A DNA stretch of 64,000 nt from Pseudomonadota bacterium (GCA_023419535.1 JAEZXX010000116.1:1-64000); one strand, 5' to 3'; positions 55,802-64,000 are shown, counted from the first letter of the stretch. Translations and numbers: made by a program. The notes: generated by a model from the letters alone, not told the origin.

Positions 55802-56542
55802 ATGGACGGTGTCCCACCGAGCGTTCCACGCGGTTTCGCGAGCGCGCGCGCTGCGCTGGCGGGCGGCCTCGTCGAAGGCGTCGGAGCCCCCGCCTTCGTC
55901 CTCGGGGCGAGCTATGTCGGCATCGGCGCGCTGGCGCGGGACGCCGACATCTCCCTCTTCTTCATCGCGGTCTCCACGGTCGCGATCTACGCGCTGCCCG
56001 CCCAGGTCGTCCTCGTCGAACTCTGGCAGGTCGGCACGGCTCTGCCGGCCCTCGTGCTGGCGGTGATGATGACCAGCGCCCGCTTCCTGCCGATGACGGC
56101 GACCCTGATGCCGCAGCTGCGCCACGAGCGCTGGGCCGCGCCGCACTACCTTCTCGCCGCCCACGGCGTGGCGATGACGGGCTGGGCGGTCACCATGCGC
56201 CGCGCGCCCGATCTTCCGGCCGACCAGCGTCTGCCTTTCTTCCTCGGCTACACGGTCGTTCTCCTGGCGGGCTCGGTCCTCGGCACCGGCGTCGGCTACG
56301 TCCTGTCGGCCTACCTGACCGACTTCGTGACGCTGGGGCTCGTCTTCCTGAACCCGGTCTTCTTCACCCTCATCATGATTCGGGAGACGCGCGCGCGGCT
56401 CGGGATCCTGGCGCTGATCTCGGGCGCTACGATCGGCCCGCCGGTCCACCTCGTCGTCCCCGAATGGAGCCTCCTCGTCGCCGGAATCCTGGCGGGCGGC
56501 CTCGCCTTCGCCATCGACGAGGCGATGGGACGCGCGCCATGA
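55802..56542 (+). CDS. azlC: AzlC family transporter subunit
   Basis: Integral membrane protein of the AzlC family, 246 aa, with about seven helices. Known AzlCD pairs export branched-chain amino acids or analogues. Seen: a GFASARAALAGGLVEGVGAPAFVLG start, LFFIAVSTVAIYALPAQVVLVEL and MMTSARFLPMTATLMPQLRHER, the last being a conserved AzlC motif. The ATG at 55802 is preferred because the frame upstream is antisense-like. Its stop overlaps azlD (ATGA). An exporter pair inside an ABC importer operon is unusual. Confidence 0.85.
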   Translation: MDGVPPSVPRGFASARAALAGGLVEGVGAPAFVLGASYVGIGALARDADISLFFIAVSTVAIYALPAQVVLVELWQVGTALPALVLAVMMTSARFLPMTATLMPQLRHERWAAPHYLLAAHGVAMTGWAVTMRRAPDLPADQRLPFFLGYTVVLLAGSVLGTGVGYVLSAYLTDFVTLGLVFLNPVFFTLIMIRETRARLGILALISGATIGPPVHLVVPEWSLLVAGILAGGLAFAIDEAMGRAP

Positions 56543-56877
56543 GCGACGATCCGCTGCTCTGGGCGCTTCTCGCCGCCTGCGCGCTTGCGACCTACGCCTG
56601 GCGCTTCGCGGGCCTCGTCCTCTCGCGCGCCGTTGCGCCGGACGGGCGCGCCATGCGCCTTCTCGCCGCCATCGCCTATGCGACGCTCGCCGCCCTCATC
56701 TCGCGCATCCTCTTCCTTCCGGCGGGGACGCTCGCCGAGACGGGCCTTTCCGAGCGCCTCGCCGCGCTGGGACTGGCCCTCGTCGTCTTCTACGTCAACG
56801 GCCGGAACATCCTCCTCGGCGTGGTCGCGGGCGGCGCCGGGCTCCTCCTCTTCGCCGCCCTCCTCGGAGCATCCTGA
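56539..56877 (+). CDS. azlD: AzlD family transporter subunit
   Basis: Small partner membrane protein, 112 aa, with four predicted helices: LLWALLAACALATYAWRFAGLVLS, MRLLAAIAYATLAALISRILF, LAALGLALVVFYVNG and LLGVVAGGAGLLLFAALLG. Size and hydrophobic pattern match AzlD, and it is translationally coupled to azlC. It is three bases from the BKACE gene. Confidence 0.83.
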   Translation: MSDDPLLWALLAACALATYAWRFAGLVLSRAVAPDGRAMRLLAAIAYATLAALISRILFLPAGTLAETGLSERLAALGLALVVFYVNGRNILLGVVAGGAGLLLFAALLGAS

Positions 56878-56880
56878 CCC

Positions 56881-57789
56881 ATGAAGAAGCCGTTGATCAT
56901 CGAGGCGCGCGTCAACGAGTACATGTCGCGCGAGGGCAATCCCGTCGGCCGCCCGCGCGGGGCCAACCCGAACGTACCCTACACCCCGCGCGAGATCGCC
57001 GATGCCGCGATCGCCTGCCGCGCGGCCGGCGCATCGATCGTCCACTGGCACGCGCGCACCGACGACGGCGCGCCCTGCCACGACGCGGCCGTCTACGCCG
57101 AGACCATCCGGATGATCCGGGCCGAATGCGACGTGCTCCTCCACCCGACGCTCGGCCAGGTGACGCAGTCGAACGCCTCGGACGGCCAGCGCCTCGCCCA
57201 TATCGAGGCGCTCTGCGAGATGGGGGCGGCGCCCGACTTCGCGCCCGTCGACCTCGGCTCGACGAATATCGACGTCTACGACCGGGAGGACCGGCGCTAC
57301 CTGACGGGCGACCGCACCTACAGGAACGCCACCGGCACGCTGCAATACCTCTCGACGCGGCTGCGGGAGCTCGGCGTCAAGCCGGTCTTCCTCTCCTGGG
57401 CCGTGCCCTTCACGCGCACGCTGGAGGCCTTCGTCGACATGGGGATCGCCGACGAGCCCGCCTATCTCCTCTTCGCGCTGTCCGACGGCGGCATTCTCGG
57501 CGGGCACCCCGGCACGGTGCGCGGGCTGATGGCGCATCTGGAGTTCCTGCCGCGCGACATCAGGGTCGAATGGTCGGTCAACAACAAGATCGGAAATCTG
57601 CTGGCACCGGCGGCCGCCTCGATCGAGATGGGCGGCCATGTCGCGATCGGGCTCGGCGACTACACCTATCCCGAGCTCGGCACGCCGACGAACGCCGAGC
57701 TGGTCTCGCGCGTCGCCGACATGGCGCGGGCGCAGGGGCGCGCGGTCGCGAGCGTGGAAGAGACCCGCGCGCTCCTTGGCATGGGCTGA
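56881..57789 (+). CDS. Beta-keto acid cleavage enzyme (BKACE family)
   Basis: Zinc-dependent enzyme of the BKACE/Kce family (formerly DUF849), 302 aa, which in known members condenses a beta-keto acid with acetyl-CoA to give acetoacetate and a new CoA ester. Seen: IIEARVNEYMSREGNP with the first glutamate, the zinc ligand pair SIVHWHARTDDG near residue 57, HPTLGQVTQSNASDG near 87, and a C-terminal HVAIGLGDYTYPELGTPTNAELV near 258. In the founding enzyme the last block carries a Glu-Asp pair; here it is Gly-Asp. It is the last gene of the ABC operon and converges with matB. Confidence 0.87.
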   Translation: MKKPLIIEARVNEYMSREGNPVGRPRGANPNVPYTPREIADAAIACRAAGASIVHWHARTDDGAPCHDAAVYAETIRMIRAECDVLLHPTLGQVTQSNASDGQRLAHIEALCEMGAAPDFAPVDLGSTNIDVYDREDRRYLTGDRTYRNATGTLQYLSTRLRELGVKPVFLSWAVPFTRTLEAFVDMGIADEPAYLLFALSDGGILGGHPGTVRGLMAHLEFLPRDIRVEWSVNNKIGNLLAPAAASIEMGGHVAIGLGDYTYPELGTPTNAELVSRVADMARAQGRAVASVEETRALLGMG

Positions 57790-57797
57790 GACCGCCG

Positions 57798-57817
57798 GCC
57801 GGGGTTCAGGCCCCGGC
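57798..57817. terminator. Hairpin between BKACE and matB ends
   Basis: GCCGGGG pairs with CCCCGGC around TTCAGG, overlapping the matB stop codon and nine bases after the BKACE stop. It lacks a T run and is probably a weak bidirectional terminator. Confidence 0.45.
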
Positions 57818-59320
57818 GAAGCTGTCCCGGTAGGTGTCGCGCAGCACGTTCTTCTGGATCTTGCCCATGGTGTTGCGCGGCAGGGAATCGACGATCACCA
57901 CCTTCTTCGGCACCTTGAACTTGGCCAGATCCCGTTCGAGGATCGTGCGGATCGCCCCCTCGTCGAGCGTGGCGGCGGGCTTTGGCGAGACCACTGCCGT
58001 CACGCCCTCCCCGAAGTCGGGATGCGGCAGACCGATGACGGCGCTTTCGGCGACGCCCTCGATCGCGTCGATCGCCGCCTCCACCTCGGCCGGATAGACG
58101 TTGAAGCCGCCGGTGATGATCAGGTCCTTGCCGCGCCCGACGATCCGCACGTAGCCGTCCGGCTCAATCAGTCCCAGATCGCCGGTGACGAAGAAGCCGC
58201 TGTCCCGGAACTCGGCCTTGGTCTTCTCCGCGTTGCGCCAGTAGCCGCGGCAGACATGGGGCCCGCGCGTCTCGATCATGCCGATCTCGCCTCGGGGAAG
58301 CTCCTCGCCGGCCTCGTCGGCGATCCGCACCTCGACGCCGGGCAGCGGCAGGCCGACCGTGCCCGGCCGGCGCTCGCCCTCATAGGGGTTGGAGGTGATC
58401 ATGTTCGTCTCGGTCATCCCGTAGCGCTCCAGGATCGCCTTGCCGGTGCGCGCGAAGAACGCCTTGTGCGTCTCGGCCGAGAGGGGCGCGGAGCCCGAGA
58501 CGAAGAGGCGGATGTGGGCGGCGAGGTCGGCGGTGAAGTCGTCGCGCGAGAGGAGCCGCGAATAGAAGGTCGGAACGCCCATCATCGTCGTCGCCTGCGG
58601 AAGGAGCGCGATCGCCTCCCCCGCATCGAATTTCGGCAAGAAGATCATCGAGCCGCCGGCGCGCAGCAGCGTGTTCGTCGCGGTGAAGAGCCCGTGGGTG
58701 TGGAAGATCGGCAGCGCATGGAGGAGGACGTCGTCGGCCGTGAACCGCCACGCCGTCGCGAGCGCCGCCGAGTTCGAGGCGAGATTGCCGTGGGTGATCA
58801 TGGCACCCTTGGAGCGCCCGGTCGTGCCCGAGGTGTAGAGGATGGCGGCGAGGTCGCCCTCGTCGCGAGGAACGTCGTCGAACTCGGGCGCGGCGGCCCG
58901 GACCTTGTCGGTCAGCGAGCCTTCCCCGTCCGGGCCCAGCGTCTCTAGCGCCTTGACCCCGTGCGCCGCCGCGATGGGCGCGAGCGTCTGCGCCTGCGCC
59001 GGATCGCACACGAAGACGGCGGGCTCGGCATCGGCGACGAAATAGTCGAGTTCCTTGGCTGTGTAGGCGGTGTTCAGCGGCAGGAGCGCGGCGCCCGCGC
59101 GCACGACGCCGAGCGCCAGGAACAGCGCCTCGACGCTCTTCTCCGCCTGCACCGCCACCCGGTCGCCCGGCTTCACGCCGAGGGCGGCCAGCGCGTTCGC
59201 CACCCGTCCCGTCTCGGCGACGAGGTCGCCGTAGGTGAAGGCCCGGCCCTCGCCGGTGCGAAGGGCCGTCCGCTCGGGCACGAAGGCGGCGGAGAGGACG
59301 GTGAAGAGGTTGGAGGTCAT
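57806..59320 (-). CDS. matB: Malonyl-CoA synthetase MatB
   Basis: AMP-forming acyl-CoA ligase making malonyl-CoA from malonate, ATP and CoA, 504 aa, the usual MatB length. Adenylation motifs: LYTSGTTGRSKGAMITHGNL near residue 155, YGMTETNMITSNPYEGERRPGTVGLPL near 300, TGDLG and GRGKDLIITGGFNVYPAEVE near 390, and the catalytic lysine in PRNTMGKIQKNVLRD near 490. Its start overlaps the end of matA (ATGA). The malonate assignment rests on the MatB-like SNPYEGERR segment and on the adjacent malonyl-CoA decarboxylase and MatR-like regulator. Confidence 0.9.
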   Translation of the reverse strand: MTSNLFTVLSAAFVPERTALRTGEGRAFTYGDLVAETGRVANALAALGVKPGDRVAVQAEKSVEALFLALGVVRAGAALLPLNTAYTAKELDYFVADAEPAVFVCDPAQAQTLAPIAAAHGVKALETLGPDGEGSLTDKVRAAAPEFDDVPRDEGDLAAILYTSGTTGRSKGAMITHGNLASNSAALATAWRFTADDVLLHALPIFHTHGLFTATNTLLRAGGSMIFLPKFDAGEAIALLPQATTMMGVPTFYSRLLSRDDFTADLAAHIRLFVSGSAPLSAETHKAFFARTGKAILERYGMTETNMITSNPYEGERRPGTVGLPLPGVEVRIADEAGEELPRGEIGMIETRGPHVCRGYWRNAEKTKAEFRDSGFFVTGDLGLIEPDGYVRIVGRGKDLIITGGFNVYPAEVEAAIDAIEGVAESAVIGLPHPDFGEGVTAVVSPKPAATLDEGAIRTILERDLAKFKVPKKVVIVDSLPRNTMGKIQKNVLRDTYRDSFAGA

Positions 59321-60672
59321 GAGGTCGGAGCCAGCTGCTTCTGTTCTGAGACGGATTTGACGAGTTTCTGGACCGCCGGGGAGGCCGAGACGACACCGCG
59401 GGTCACGTAGGCCTCGTGGCTCGGCTCGATCTCCTGCGGGTCGTAGAGGTAGTTCACCATCAGGCCGCAGGCGCGCGACAGGCCGTTCGGCGAGAGGTCC
59501 GCCGCCCAGTTGACCCGCTCCAGCCGCGCTCCGTTGCCGAGATGGAAGCGGGCGACGGGGTCGAGCGGCTGGTTGCGCGAGGCCTTCTCGCGGATGAGGT
59601 AATGGGCCGCGAGCGCGGTGAGCTTGGTCTTGAGCGCCTCGTCCTTCAGGAGCGCCGGTCTGCCGGTCGCGGCGAGGTCCAGCGCGCGCTCCAGCTGTGC
59701 GTCGCTCAGGTCGTGCGAACGGCCCCCGCGGCCGGTGCGCTCCAGCCAGGTCCGGAAGCCCGGCACGGGCGAGAGGGTGACGAAGGTCTTGAGCTTGGGA
59801 AGCTCCCGGCAGAGCTCGGCCACCACCTGCTTGATCAGGAAGGAGCCGAAGGAGACGCCGCGAAGGCCCGCATGGCAGTTGGAGATCGAATAGAAGACGG
59901 CCGTCGTCGCCTGGGCCGGCGACAGAGGCTCGCGGGCGGCCGAAAGGATCGGCTCGATGGCGCCGGGGATGCCGGCCGTCAGGGCGACCTCCACGAAGAT
60001 CAGCGGATCGTCGGTCAGCGTCGGGTGGAAGAAGGCGTAGAGCCGCCGGTCGGGCGGGTCGATGCGCCGGCGCAGATCGTCCCAGTCCTGGATCGCGTGG
60101 ACCGCCTCGTAGCGGATGATGCGCTCCAGCACCGCGGCCGGCGTCTGCCAGTCGATGCGGCGGATGACGAGGAAGCCGCGGTTGAACCAGGACGAGAAGA
60201 GGTGGCCGAAATCGGCGTCGACGACCCGCAGGGAGGGCTCGGCGTTGAGCCGTGCGATCAGATCCTCGCGCATGGAGACGAGCGCCGCGGTGCCGCCCGG
60301 TGCGAGGTTCAGGCGCCGGATCAGCTCTTGCCGGCGCGGCTCTGCGACCTCGTGCAGGATCGCCGCGTCCTCCTCCGACCGGGACTGCGCGTAACGCTCG
60401 GCCGCCTCCAGAAGCGTCTGGCGGTCGGCCCCGAAATCGTCGCGCAGATGGCGGAAGAAGGCGATCCGATCGTCCGGGGAGAAGCGGGAATAGTCGCGCA
60501 GGATGTCCTGCGCGAGCGCCACGCCCGAGGCCTCGCCCTTCTGAGAGAGGAGGGCGCGACAGGCCCCGATCGTGGCCTCGGGCCCCGCCGTGCCCCGCGC
60601 CGGGCGGATGTCCAGGAAGGTCCGGCCGCGATCGGCGATGGTCTGGATGATCTCGTTCAGAAAGGTGCTCAT
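59317..60672 (-). CDS. matA: Malonyl-CoA decarboxylase MatA
   Basis: Decarboxylates malonyl-CoA to acetyl-CoA, 451 aa, the normal length for the soluble bacterial enzyme. An N-terminal helical domain (residues 1-150) precedes the catalytic GNAT-like domain with FYSISNCHAGLRGVSFGSFLIKQV near 265 and FVTLSPVPGFRTWLERTG near 300; the catalytic serine and histidine of the family fall in the first of these and near LERVNWAADLSPNGLSRACGLMVNYLYD. The ATG at 60672 has GAGGG eight bases upstream; a GTG at 60687 is possible. With matB it converts malonate to acetyl-CoA. Confidence 0.92.
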   Translation of the reverse strand: MSTFLNEIIQTIADRGRTFLDIRPARGTAGPEATIGACRALLSQKGEASGVALAQDILRDYSRFSPDDRIAFFRHLRDDFGADRQTLLEAAERYAQSRSEEDAAILHEVAEPRRQELIRRLNLAPGGTAALVSMREDLIARLNAEPSLRVVDADFGHLFSSWFNRGFLVIRRIDWQTPAAVLERIIRYEAVHAIQDWDDLRRRIDPPDRRLYAFFHPTLTDDPLIFVEVALTAGIPGAIEPILSAAREPLSPAQATTAVFYSISNCHAGLRGVSFGSFLIKQVVAELCRELPKLKTFVTLSPVPGFRTWLERTGRGGRSHDLSDAQLERALDLAATGRPALLKDEALKTKLTALAAHYLIREKASRNQPLDPVARFHLGNGARLERVNWAADLSPNGLSRACGLMVNYLYDPQEIEPSHEAYVTRGVVSASPAVQKLVKSVSEQKQLAPTS

Positions 60673-60757
60673 CCGCCCGGCCCTCACTCGCCCACCCGAC
60701 GCCGGTCCGCGGGACCCCCGTCGAGCGTTTCACGGCTGTATGCTCTACCACCTGCGC

Positions 60758-60767
60758 TGTATACAAT
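60758..60767. promoter_or_regulatory. MatR-like operator in the matA/matR gap
   Basis: CTGTATACAATCT contains the TGTATACA palindrome central to the MatR site TCTTGTATACAAGA described in Rhizobium. It lies about midway between the divergent starts at 60672 and 60846, as expected for autoregulation and control of matAB. Confidence 0.6.
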
Positions 60768-60845
60768 CTGGGACGGAATGATGCTAGTGTCGAGCCTCGC
60801 GCGGGCGCCGGTCGCGCTCGCCGCTCTGTTCCACGGTGACACGAC

Positions 60846-61529
60846 ATGTCAGAGCCCCGCCCCGTTCCCCGCCGTCGCTCCGATCTGCGTGTGGCGATCG
60901 AGAACGACATCGTCATGGGACGCCTCCTGCCAGGCGACCGCCTCGACGAGGTGACCCTCGCCACCCGTTTCGAAGTGTCGCGCACGCCTGTCCGCGAGGC
61001 GCTGGCGGAGCTGGCGGCGAGCGGACTGATCGAGATCCGGCCCCATCGCGGCGCCTACGTGCGCCGTCTGGAGGTGATGGAGCTGGTGGAGATGTTCGAG
61101 GTTATGGCCGAGCTGGAGGCGACCTGCGGGCGCCTTGCGGCACAGCGCCTGACGTCGGAGGACCGGGCCGCGCTGGAGGCGACGCACGAGTCCTGCCGGC
61201 GCGCGCAGGAGGCCGACGACGGCGAGGCCTACTACCCCGCCAACACCGCGTTCCACGACGCCATCTACCGCGCGACCCACAACGGGCACCTCTTCGAGCA
61301 TGTGCGGCGGATGCGCGACCGGCTCCAGCCCTACCGCCGCCTGCAACTGCGGGCGAACCAGCGGCTGCGCGTCTCCTTCGCCGAACACGAGGCGATCCTG
61401 TCGGCGATCCTGTCGGGGGACGCGGCCTCGGCGGACGCGCGCCTGCGCGCTCACGTCCAGGTCCAGGGCACCCGCTTCGCAGACTTCGTGGCGAGCGTGC
61501 GCGAACTCGGGCAGGCGCCCGCGGCCTGA
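60846..61529 (+). CDS. matR: GntR/FCD transcriptional regulator MatR
   Basis: FCD-type GntR regulator, 227 aa. The winged helix-turn-helix spans residues 10-75 (DLRVAIENDIVMGRLLPGDRL, FEVSRTPVREALAELAASGLIEI) and the FCD domain follows with VMELVEMFEVMAELEATCGRLAAQRL, NTAFHDAIYRATHNGHLFEHV and FAEHEAILSAILSG, whose histidines and aspartate usually hold a metal and effector. It diverges from matA, and the TGTATACA palindrome in the gap matches MatR-type sites. A malonate effector is inferred from context. Confidence 0.87.
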   Translation: MSEPRPVPRRRSDLRVAIENDIVMGRLLPGDRLDEVTLATRFEVSRTPVREALAELAASGLIEIRPHRGAYVRRLEVMELVEMFEVMAELEATCGRLAAQRLTSEDRAALEATHESCRRAQEADDGEAYYPANTAFHDAIYRATHNGHLFEHVRRMRDRLQPYRRLQLRANQRLRVSFAEHEAILSAILSGDAASADARLRAHVQVQGTRFADFVASVRELGQAPAA

Positions 61530-61533
61530 CCGT

Positions 61534-62130
61534 TCAGGACACCGGATGCAGCACGAGGTCGCCGCGCGCGTGAGCCGCCTCGAACCAGCGGCGCTCGGCG
61601 TCCCAGGGGTGGCCGTCCCAGCCGGCGAAGCCGAAGCCGAAGATTTCGACCGGGCGCGACGGCGCGGCCCTGTCCAGAAGGTCGAAGACGACGAGGAAGC
61701 CGGTGCTCGGATCGATGCGCCCCTTCGCGCCGTGCGCGCGCAGCGTTAGCCGCGCCCGCTCGTGAAGATCGCCCCGCAGCGTCCGTGTGCGGACGCCGAA
61801 GGGGACGAGCCTTTCCTGCATCTGCCGGGTCCAGCAGATGTCGGGCGGCCCTTCGACCAGTCGCGGGAATGGCAGGATCACCTCGCGGGCCTCGCGCAGC
61901 GCCGGGATGCGGGCGAAACCCTCTTCGACCCATTCGCGCGGCTGGCCGCCCCGGTTGACGAGAGCGAGATGGGTCACGCGCTTTCCCGCTGCGCCCCCGA
62001 AGCCCGGCGCGTTGTTGAAGCGAACGATCGTCGCGCAGGAATCGATCTTGGCCGCATGATCCCCTAGATCGGGGGCGTTGCCGACGACGGCGATGGTGCC
62101 GACGGCAGGATCTTTAAGGCGGTTCGACAT
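61534..62130 (-). CDS. Glycosyltransferase family 29-like protein
   Basis: Predicted cytosolic protein, 198 aa, resembling bacterial members of the sialyltransferase-like GT29 family, some of which carry the misleading label urease operon accessory protein. The motif TIAVVGNAPDLGDHAAKID (residues 12-30), ATIVRFNNAPGFGGAAGKRV and DPSTGFLVVFDLLDR near 139 correspond to the L and S sialylmotif-like blocks. It diverges from a GT2-like gene and is tail-to-tail with matR. The sugar and acceptor are unknown; no urease genes are present. Confidence 0.65.
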   Translation of the reverse strand: MSNRLKDPAVGTIAVVGNAPDLGDHAAKIDSCATIVRFNNAPGFGGAAGKRVTHLALVNRGGQPREWVEEGFARIPALREAREVILPFPRLVEGPPDICWTRQMQERLVPFGVRTRTLRGDLHERARLTLRAHGAKGRIDPSTGFLVVFDLLDRAAPSRPVEIFGFGFAGWDGHPWDAERRWFEAAHARGDLVLHPVS

Positions 62131-62229
62131 GGCAGTGCTTCCCGTTCGGCCGTATAGGGCGAACGCCGGTCCCGGGCAGCCGTTGCCCGGCGATGCCGAT
62201 CGAACCCTGCGACAAATCGGTGTCCGGCT

Positions 62230-63213
62230 ATGAGCTTCGGGTCGGGACCGCGCTGCCCGTCCTGCGCCGCGCGGGCCCTGTCGAGGACGGATCGCGTCCT
62301 TCGCTACGAGGACGGGACGCGCCGGAGCTTCGCGTTCGCCTGCGCCTCGTGCGGCCTTCTGACGGACGGCGATCTCGATGCGGCCGACCGCGTCCTGGCC
62401 GGACTTTCCGCCGGGCCCTACGTCGCGTCGCCCGACGACCCCTTCGGCCTCGACCTCTACACGCTTCGCAGTGCAGCGCTCGGGCGGAACCTTCTCGCCG
62501 TTCCGGCAGACGGGATCCAGGCGGATTCACTTCGCGCGCCCCACTCCGAGCGGGCCGCCGCAGCGACCCTCCTGCCCCTTTCCGACGGGCCGCGCCAGGC
62601 GATCTCGCTCGGCATTCTGTGCACGGCCGCGGAGGCGGAAGGCGTGTTGGGCAGTCTTGCGCCGTATGCCGCCTTCGCCAGCGACGTGACCATCCTGGCC
62701 GACGGCACCGCACTGGCGCCGGCGGTGGTCGAGGCGGACGGCTTCGACGCCGGCCGCGTCCGTCTGGCGCGGCGGACGCTCGCAGGCAATTTCGCCGCCC
62801 AGCGCAACGCCTTGCAGGCCATGGCGCGCGAGGACTGGATGCTCCAACTCGATTCCGACGAGAGCCTGGCGCCGGCCCTCGCACGGCGACTTCCTTCGAT
62901 CGCCGGCCTCGCTCAAGCCGATGCCATGGTCTCGGTCGGGCTCACGCGCCGCAATCTCGTCGACGGCATTCTTTCCGACGTCTTCCCGGACGTGCAGTAC
63001 CGCCTGAACCGCCGGGAGGTGCGCTATGCCGGTCTCGTCCACGAGCGGCCCGACCGGGCGTGGCACAGAAGCCTCCTCGTCCCCGGCGAAGGGATCGACC
63101 ACCATCTGGCGCGCGGGCGCGTGCTGTCCCGGTCGCGGGCCTACGAGGCGCTGGCGCCGGGCCGGGGTCGTCTCGCGGAGGCGGAGGACCTTCTCAAACC
63201 CTACCGCGACTGA
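62230..63213 (+). CDS. Zinc-ribbon protein with glycosyltransferase 2-like domain
   Basis: Protein of 327 aa with an N-terminal zinc-ribbon candidate (CPSC at residues 9-12 and CASC near 38-41) joined to a region resembling family 2 glycosyltransferases: ISLGILCTAAEAEGVLGSLAPY, VTILADGT, FAAQRNALQAMAREDWMLQLDSDESL with a DSDE metal motif near residue 216, and the C-terminal FPDVQYRLNRREVRYAGLVHERP. This resembles hypothetical glycosyl transferases that follow an unresolved N-terminal domain. Its end overlaps the convergent GT4 gene by 13 bases. Confidence 0.65.
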   Translation: MSFGSGPRCPSCAARALSRTDRVLRYEDGTRRSFAFACASCGLLTDGDLDAADRVLAGLSAGPYVASPDDPFGLDLYTLRSAALGRNLLAVPADGIQADSLRAPHSERAAAATLLPLSDGPRQAISLGILCTAAEAEGVLGSLAPYAAFASDVTILADGTALAPAVVEADGFDAGRVRLARRTLAGNFAAQRNALQAMAREDWMLQLDSDESLAPALARRLPSIAGLAQADAMVSVGLTRRNLVDGILSDVFPDVQYRLNRREVRYAGLVHERPDRAWHRSLLVPGEGIDHHLARGRVLSRSRAYEALAPGRGRLAEAEDLLKPYRD

Positions 63214-64000
63214 CGCGCCGCGATCGCCCGCTCGTAGAGGTCGAGCGTCCGTTCCCCGAGCGTCGCGCGGCTGGAGCGCCCCGCTGCCTTCAGGGCGCGG
63301 TCCCGCAGCTCCAGGCGACGATCCGTCGAGGCGATCAGCGGGCGCAGGGCCTCGGCGAGGGCCGGTCCGCTCGTCTCGGTCGCGAGCGCCCCGATTCCGC
63401 CGATCGCCTCGCGCGCGCTCGCGTCCTCGGCGCTCGCCACGACCGCGCGGCCGTAGGCGACCGCCTCCTCGTAGACGAGGCCGAAGCTTTCGTAGCGCGA
63501 GGGCGCGACGACGATGTGCGCGTGCGCGTACTCGTCGTGAAGAGCCTCGCCGGGTCGCCGGCCGAGCGCCGTCAGGCATGCCCGTGTCCTGTCGGGCAAC
63601 GGCGCCGGCAGATCCTCCGCGGGGACGCCGAGGAGACGCAGCTCGAAGGCCGGCAGTCGGCCTCCGGCAGCCTCTTCCGCGAGGATGCCCACCGCATCGA
63701 GCAGCGCGTCGAAACCCTTCCGGTGCTCCGCCCGCCCGACGAAGAGGAGCCGCACCGGGCCCTCGCCCGGATAGGGCGCGCACGCACTCCTGCGCGTGAA
63801 ATCCGGCGCCAGCGACAGGCCCATCACCGCGTGCGGTCGGCCTTCGAGGCCATACAGCGCGTCCATGCGGCGGCCGTGGTCGATCCGGTTGTAGATCGCC
63901 GCGTCGCTGCCGCGCGCCTGCCGCCGCTCCAGCCGGTCGGCCGCGAAGGCGTCGATCCGGTCGCGCACGCTTCGCGCCGGGTCGCGCGAAAAGGCGGCGG
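63201..64000 (-). CDS. Glycosyltransferase family 4, 5' end beyond window
   Basis: C-terminal part of a GT-B glycosyltransferase, at least 266 codons, read off the right edge on the minus strand; the frame stays open past the internal GTG at 63968 (preceded by FSRDPARS). Seen: VRLLFVGRAEHRKGFDALLDAV, the typical donor-site start of family 4, HIVVAPSRYESFGLVYEEAVAYGRAVVAS with the conserved E-x7-E pattern, and a C-terminal helical tail. It forms a small group with the two preceding transferase-like genes, probably acting on a surface polysaccharide or glycolipid. Confidence 0.85.
   Translation of the reverse strand, partial: AAFSRDPARSVRDRIDAFAADRLERRQARGSDAAIYNRIDHGRRMDALYGLEGRPHAVMGLSLAPDFTRRSACAPYPGEGPVRLLFVGRAEHRKGFDALLDAVGILAEEAAGGRLPAFELRLLGVPAEDLPAPLPDRTRACLTALGRRPGEALHDEYAHAHIVVAPSRYESFGLVYEEAVAYGRAVVASAEDASAREAIGGIGALATETSGPALAEALRPLIASTDRRLELRDRALKAAGRSSRATLGERTLDLYERAIAARQSR

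Noticed and set aside
59321..60985. Upstream extension of the matB frame
   Set aside because: It is antisense-frame reading inside matA; MatB proteins start at the ATG at 59320 and have the expected length from there.

Overview
This is a gene-dense, GC-rich chromosomal stretch with short intergenic gaps and many ATGA start/stop overlaps. No rRNA, tRNA, CRISPR array, insertion sequence or phage gene was seen. The gene content points to an alphaproteobacterium, most likely of the Hyphomicrobiales (rhizobial/Aurantimonas-like) group. The markers are a ChvE-GguA-GguB sugar importer very close to that of Agrobacterium, an AztABCD zinc importer, a MatR-MatA-MatB malonate locus, tripartite tricarboxylate transport and an APS-type sulfate reduction set. 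The taxonomic placement is inference from gene families, not from a search.

Layout. Positions 78-7129 hold mixed single genes: a PfkB sugar kinase with an inositol-monophosphatase-like enzyme, an EamA exporter, a phospholipase-D-type cardiolipin synthase, a BCCT osmolyte transporter and a GlcG/HbpS-like protein. An Hsp70-like gene (7223-8485) diverges from the zinc operon aztABCD (8707-12703), which has a Zur-box-like operator at its promoter and ends in a clear terminator. Then come glpK, a LysR regulator, a GNAT acetyltransferase, a small membrane protein and an FAH-family hydrolase. A minus-strand operon purU-folD-cysteine synthase/desulfhydrase (16938-19803) handles one-carbon and cysteine metabolism. 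It diverges from a DctB/DctD-like two-component pair whose regulator has lost the sigma-54 contact motif and the Walker B glutamate. The pair is followed by tctC-tctB-tctA (23598-26635), an amino-sugar operon (kinase, SIS deaminase, nagA; 26779-29866) and an SDR oxidoreductase.

The largest block is a nine-gene minus-strand operon (30850-41232). It couples the ChvE/GguAB sugar importer to aldose mutarotase, galactose 1-dehydrogenase, lactonase, an IlvD/EDD-type aldonate dehydratase, KDGal kinase and KDPGal aldolase. Together these form a De Ley-Doudoroff route from imported D-galactose (perhaps also L-arabinose) to pyruvate and glyceraldehyde 3-phosphate. A divergent FadR-type GntR regulator (41626-42363) and two inverted copies of an 11-bp motif in the shared gap suggest its control.

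Next is sulfur assimilation (42491-49698): sulfate uptake by sbp-cysT-cysW-cysA, then cysH-cysD-cysN, with APS reduced directly. A seven-gene plus-strand operon (49953-57789) combines a fused two-domain peptide-ABC ATPase, a solute-binding protein, two permeases, AzlC, AzlD and a beta-keto acid cleavage enzyme (BKACE). It is the least understood system here. It is followed by the malonate locus matA-matB with divergent matR (57806-61529). A TGTATACA palindrome lies in both the mat promoter and the promoter region of the preceding ABC operon. The window closes with three glycosyltransferase-like genes (61534-64000), the last running off the right edge.
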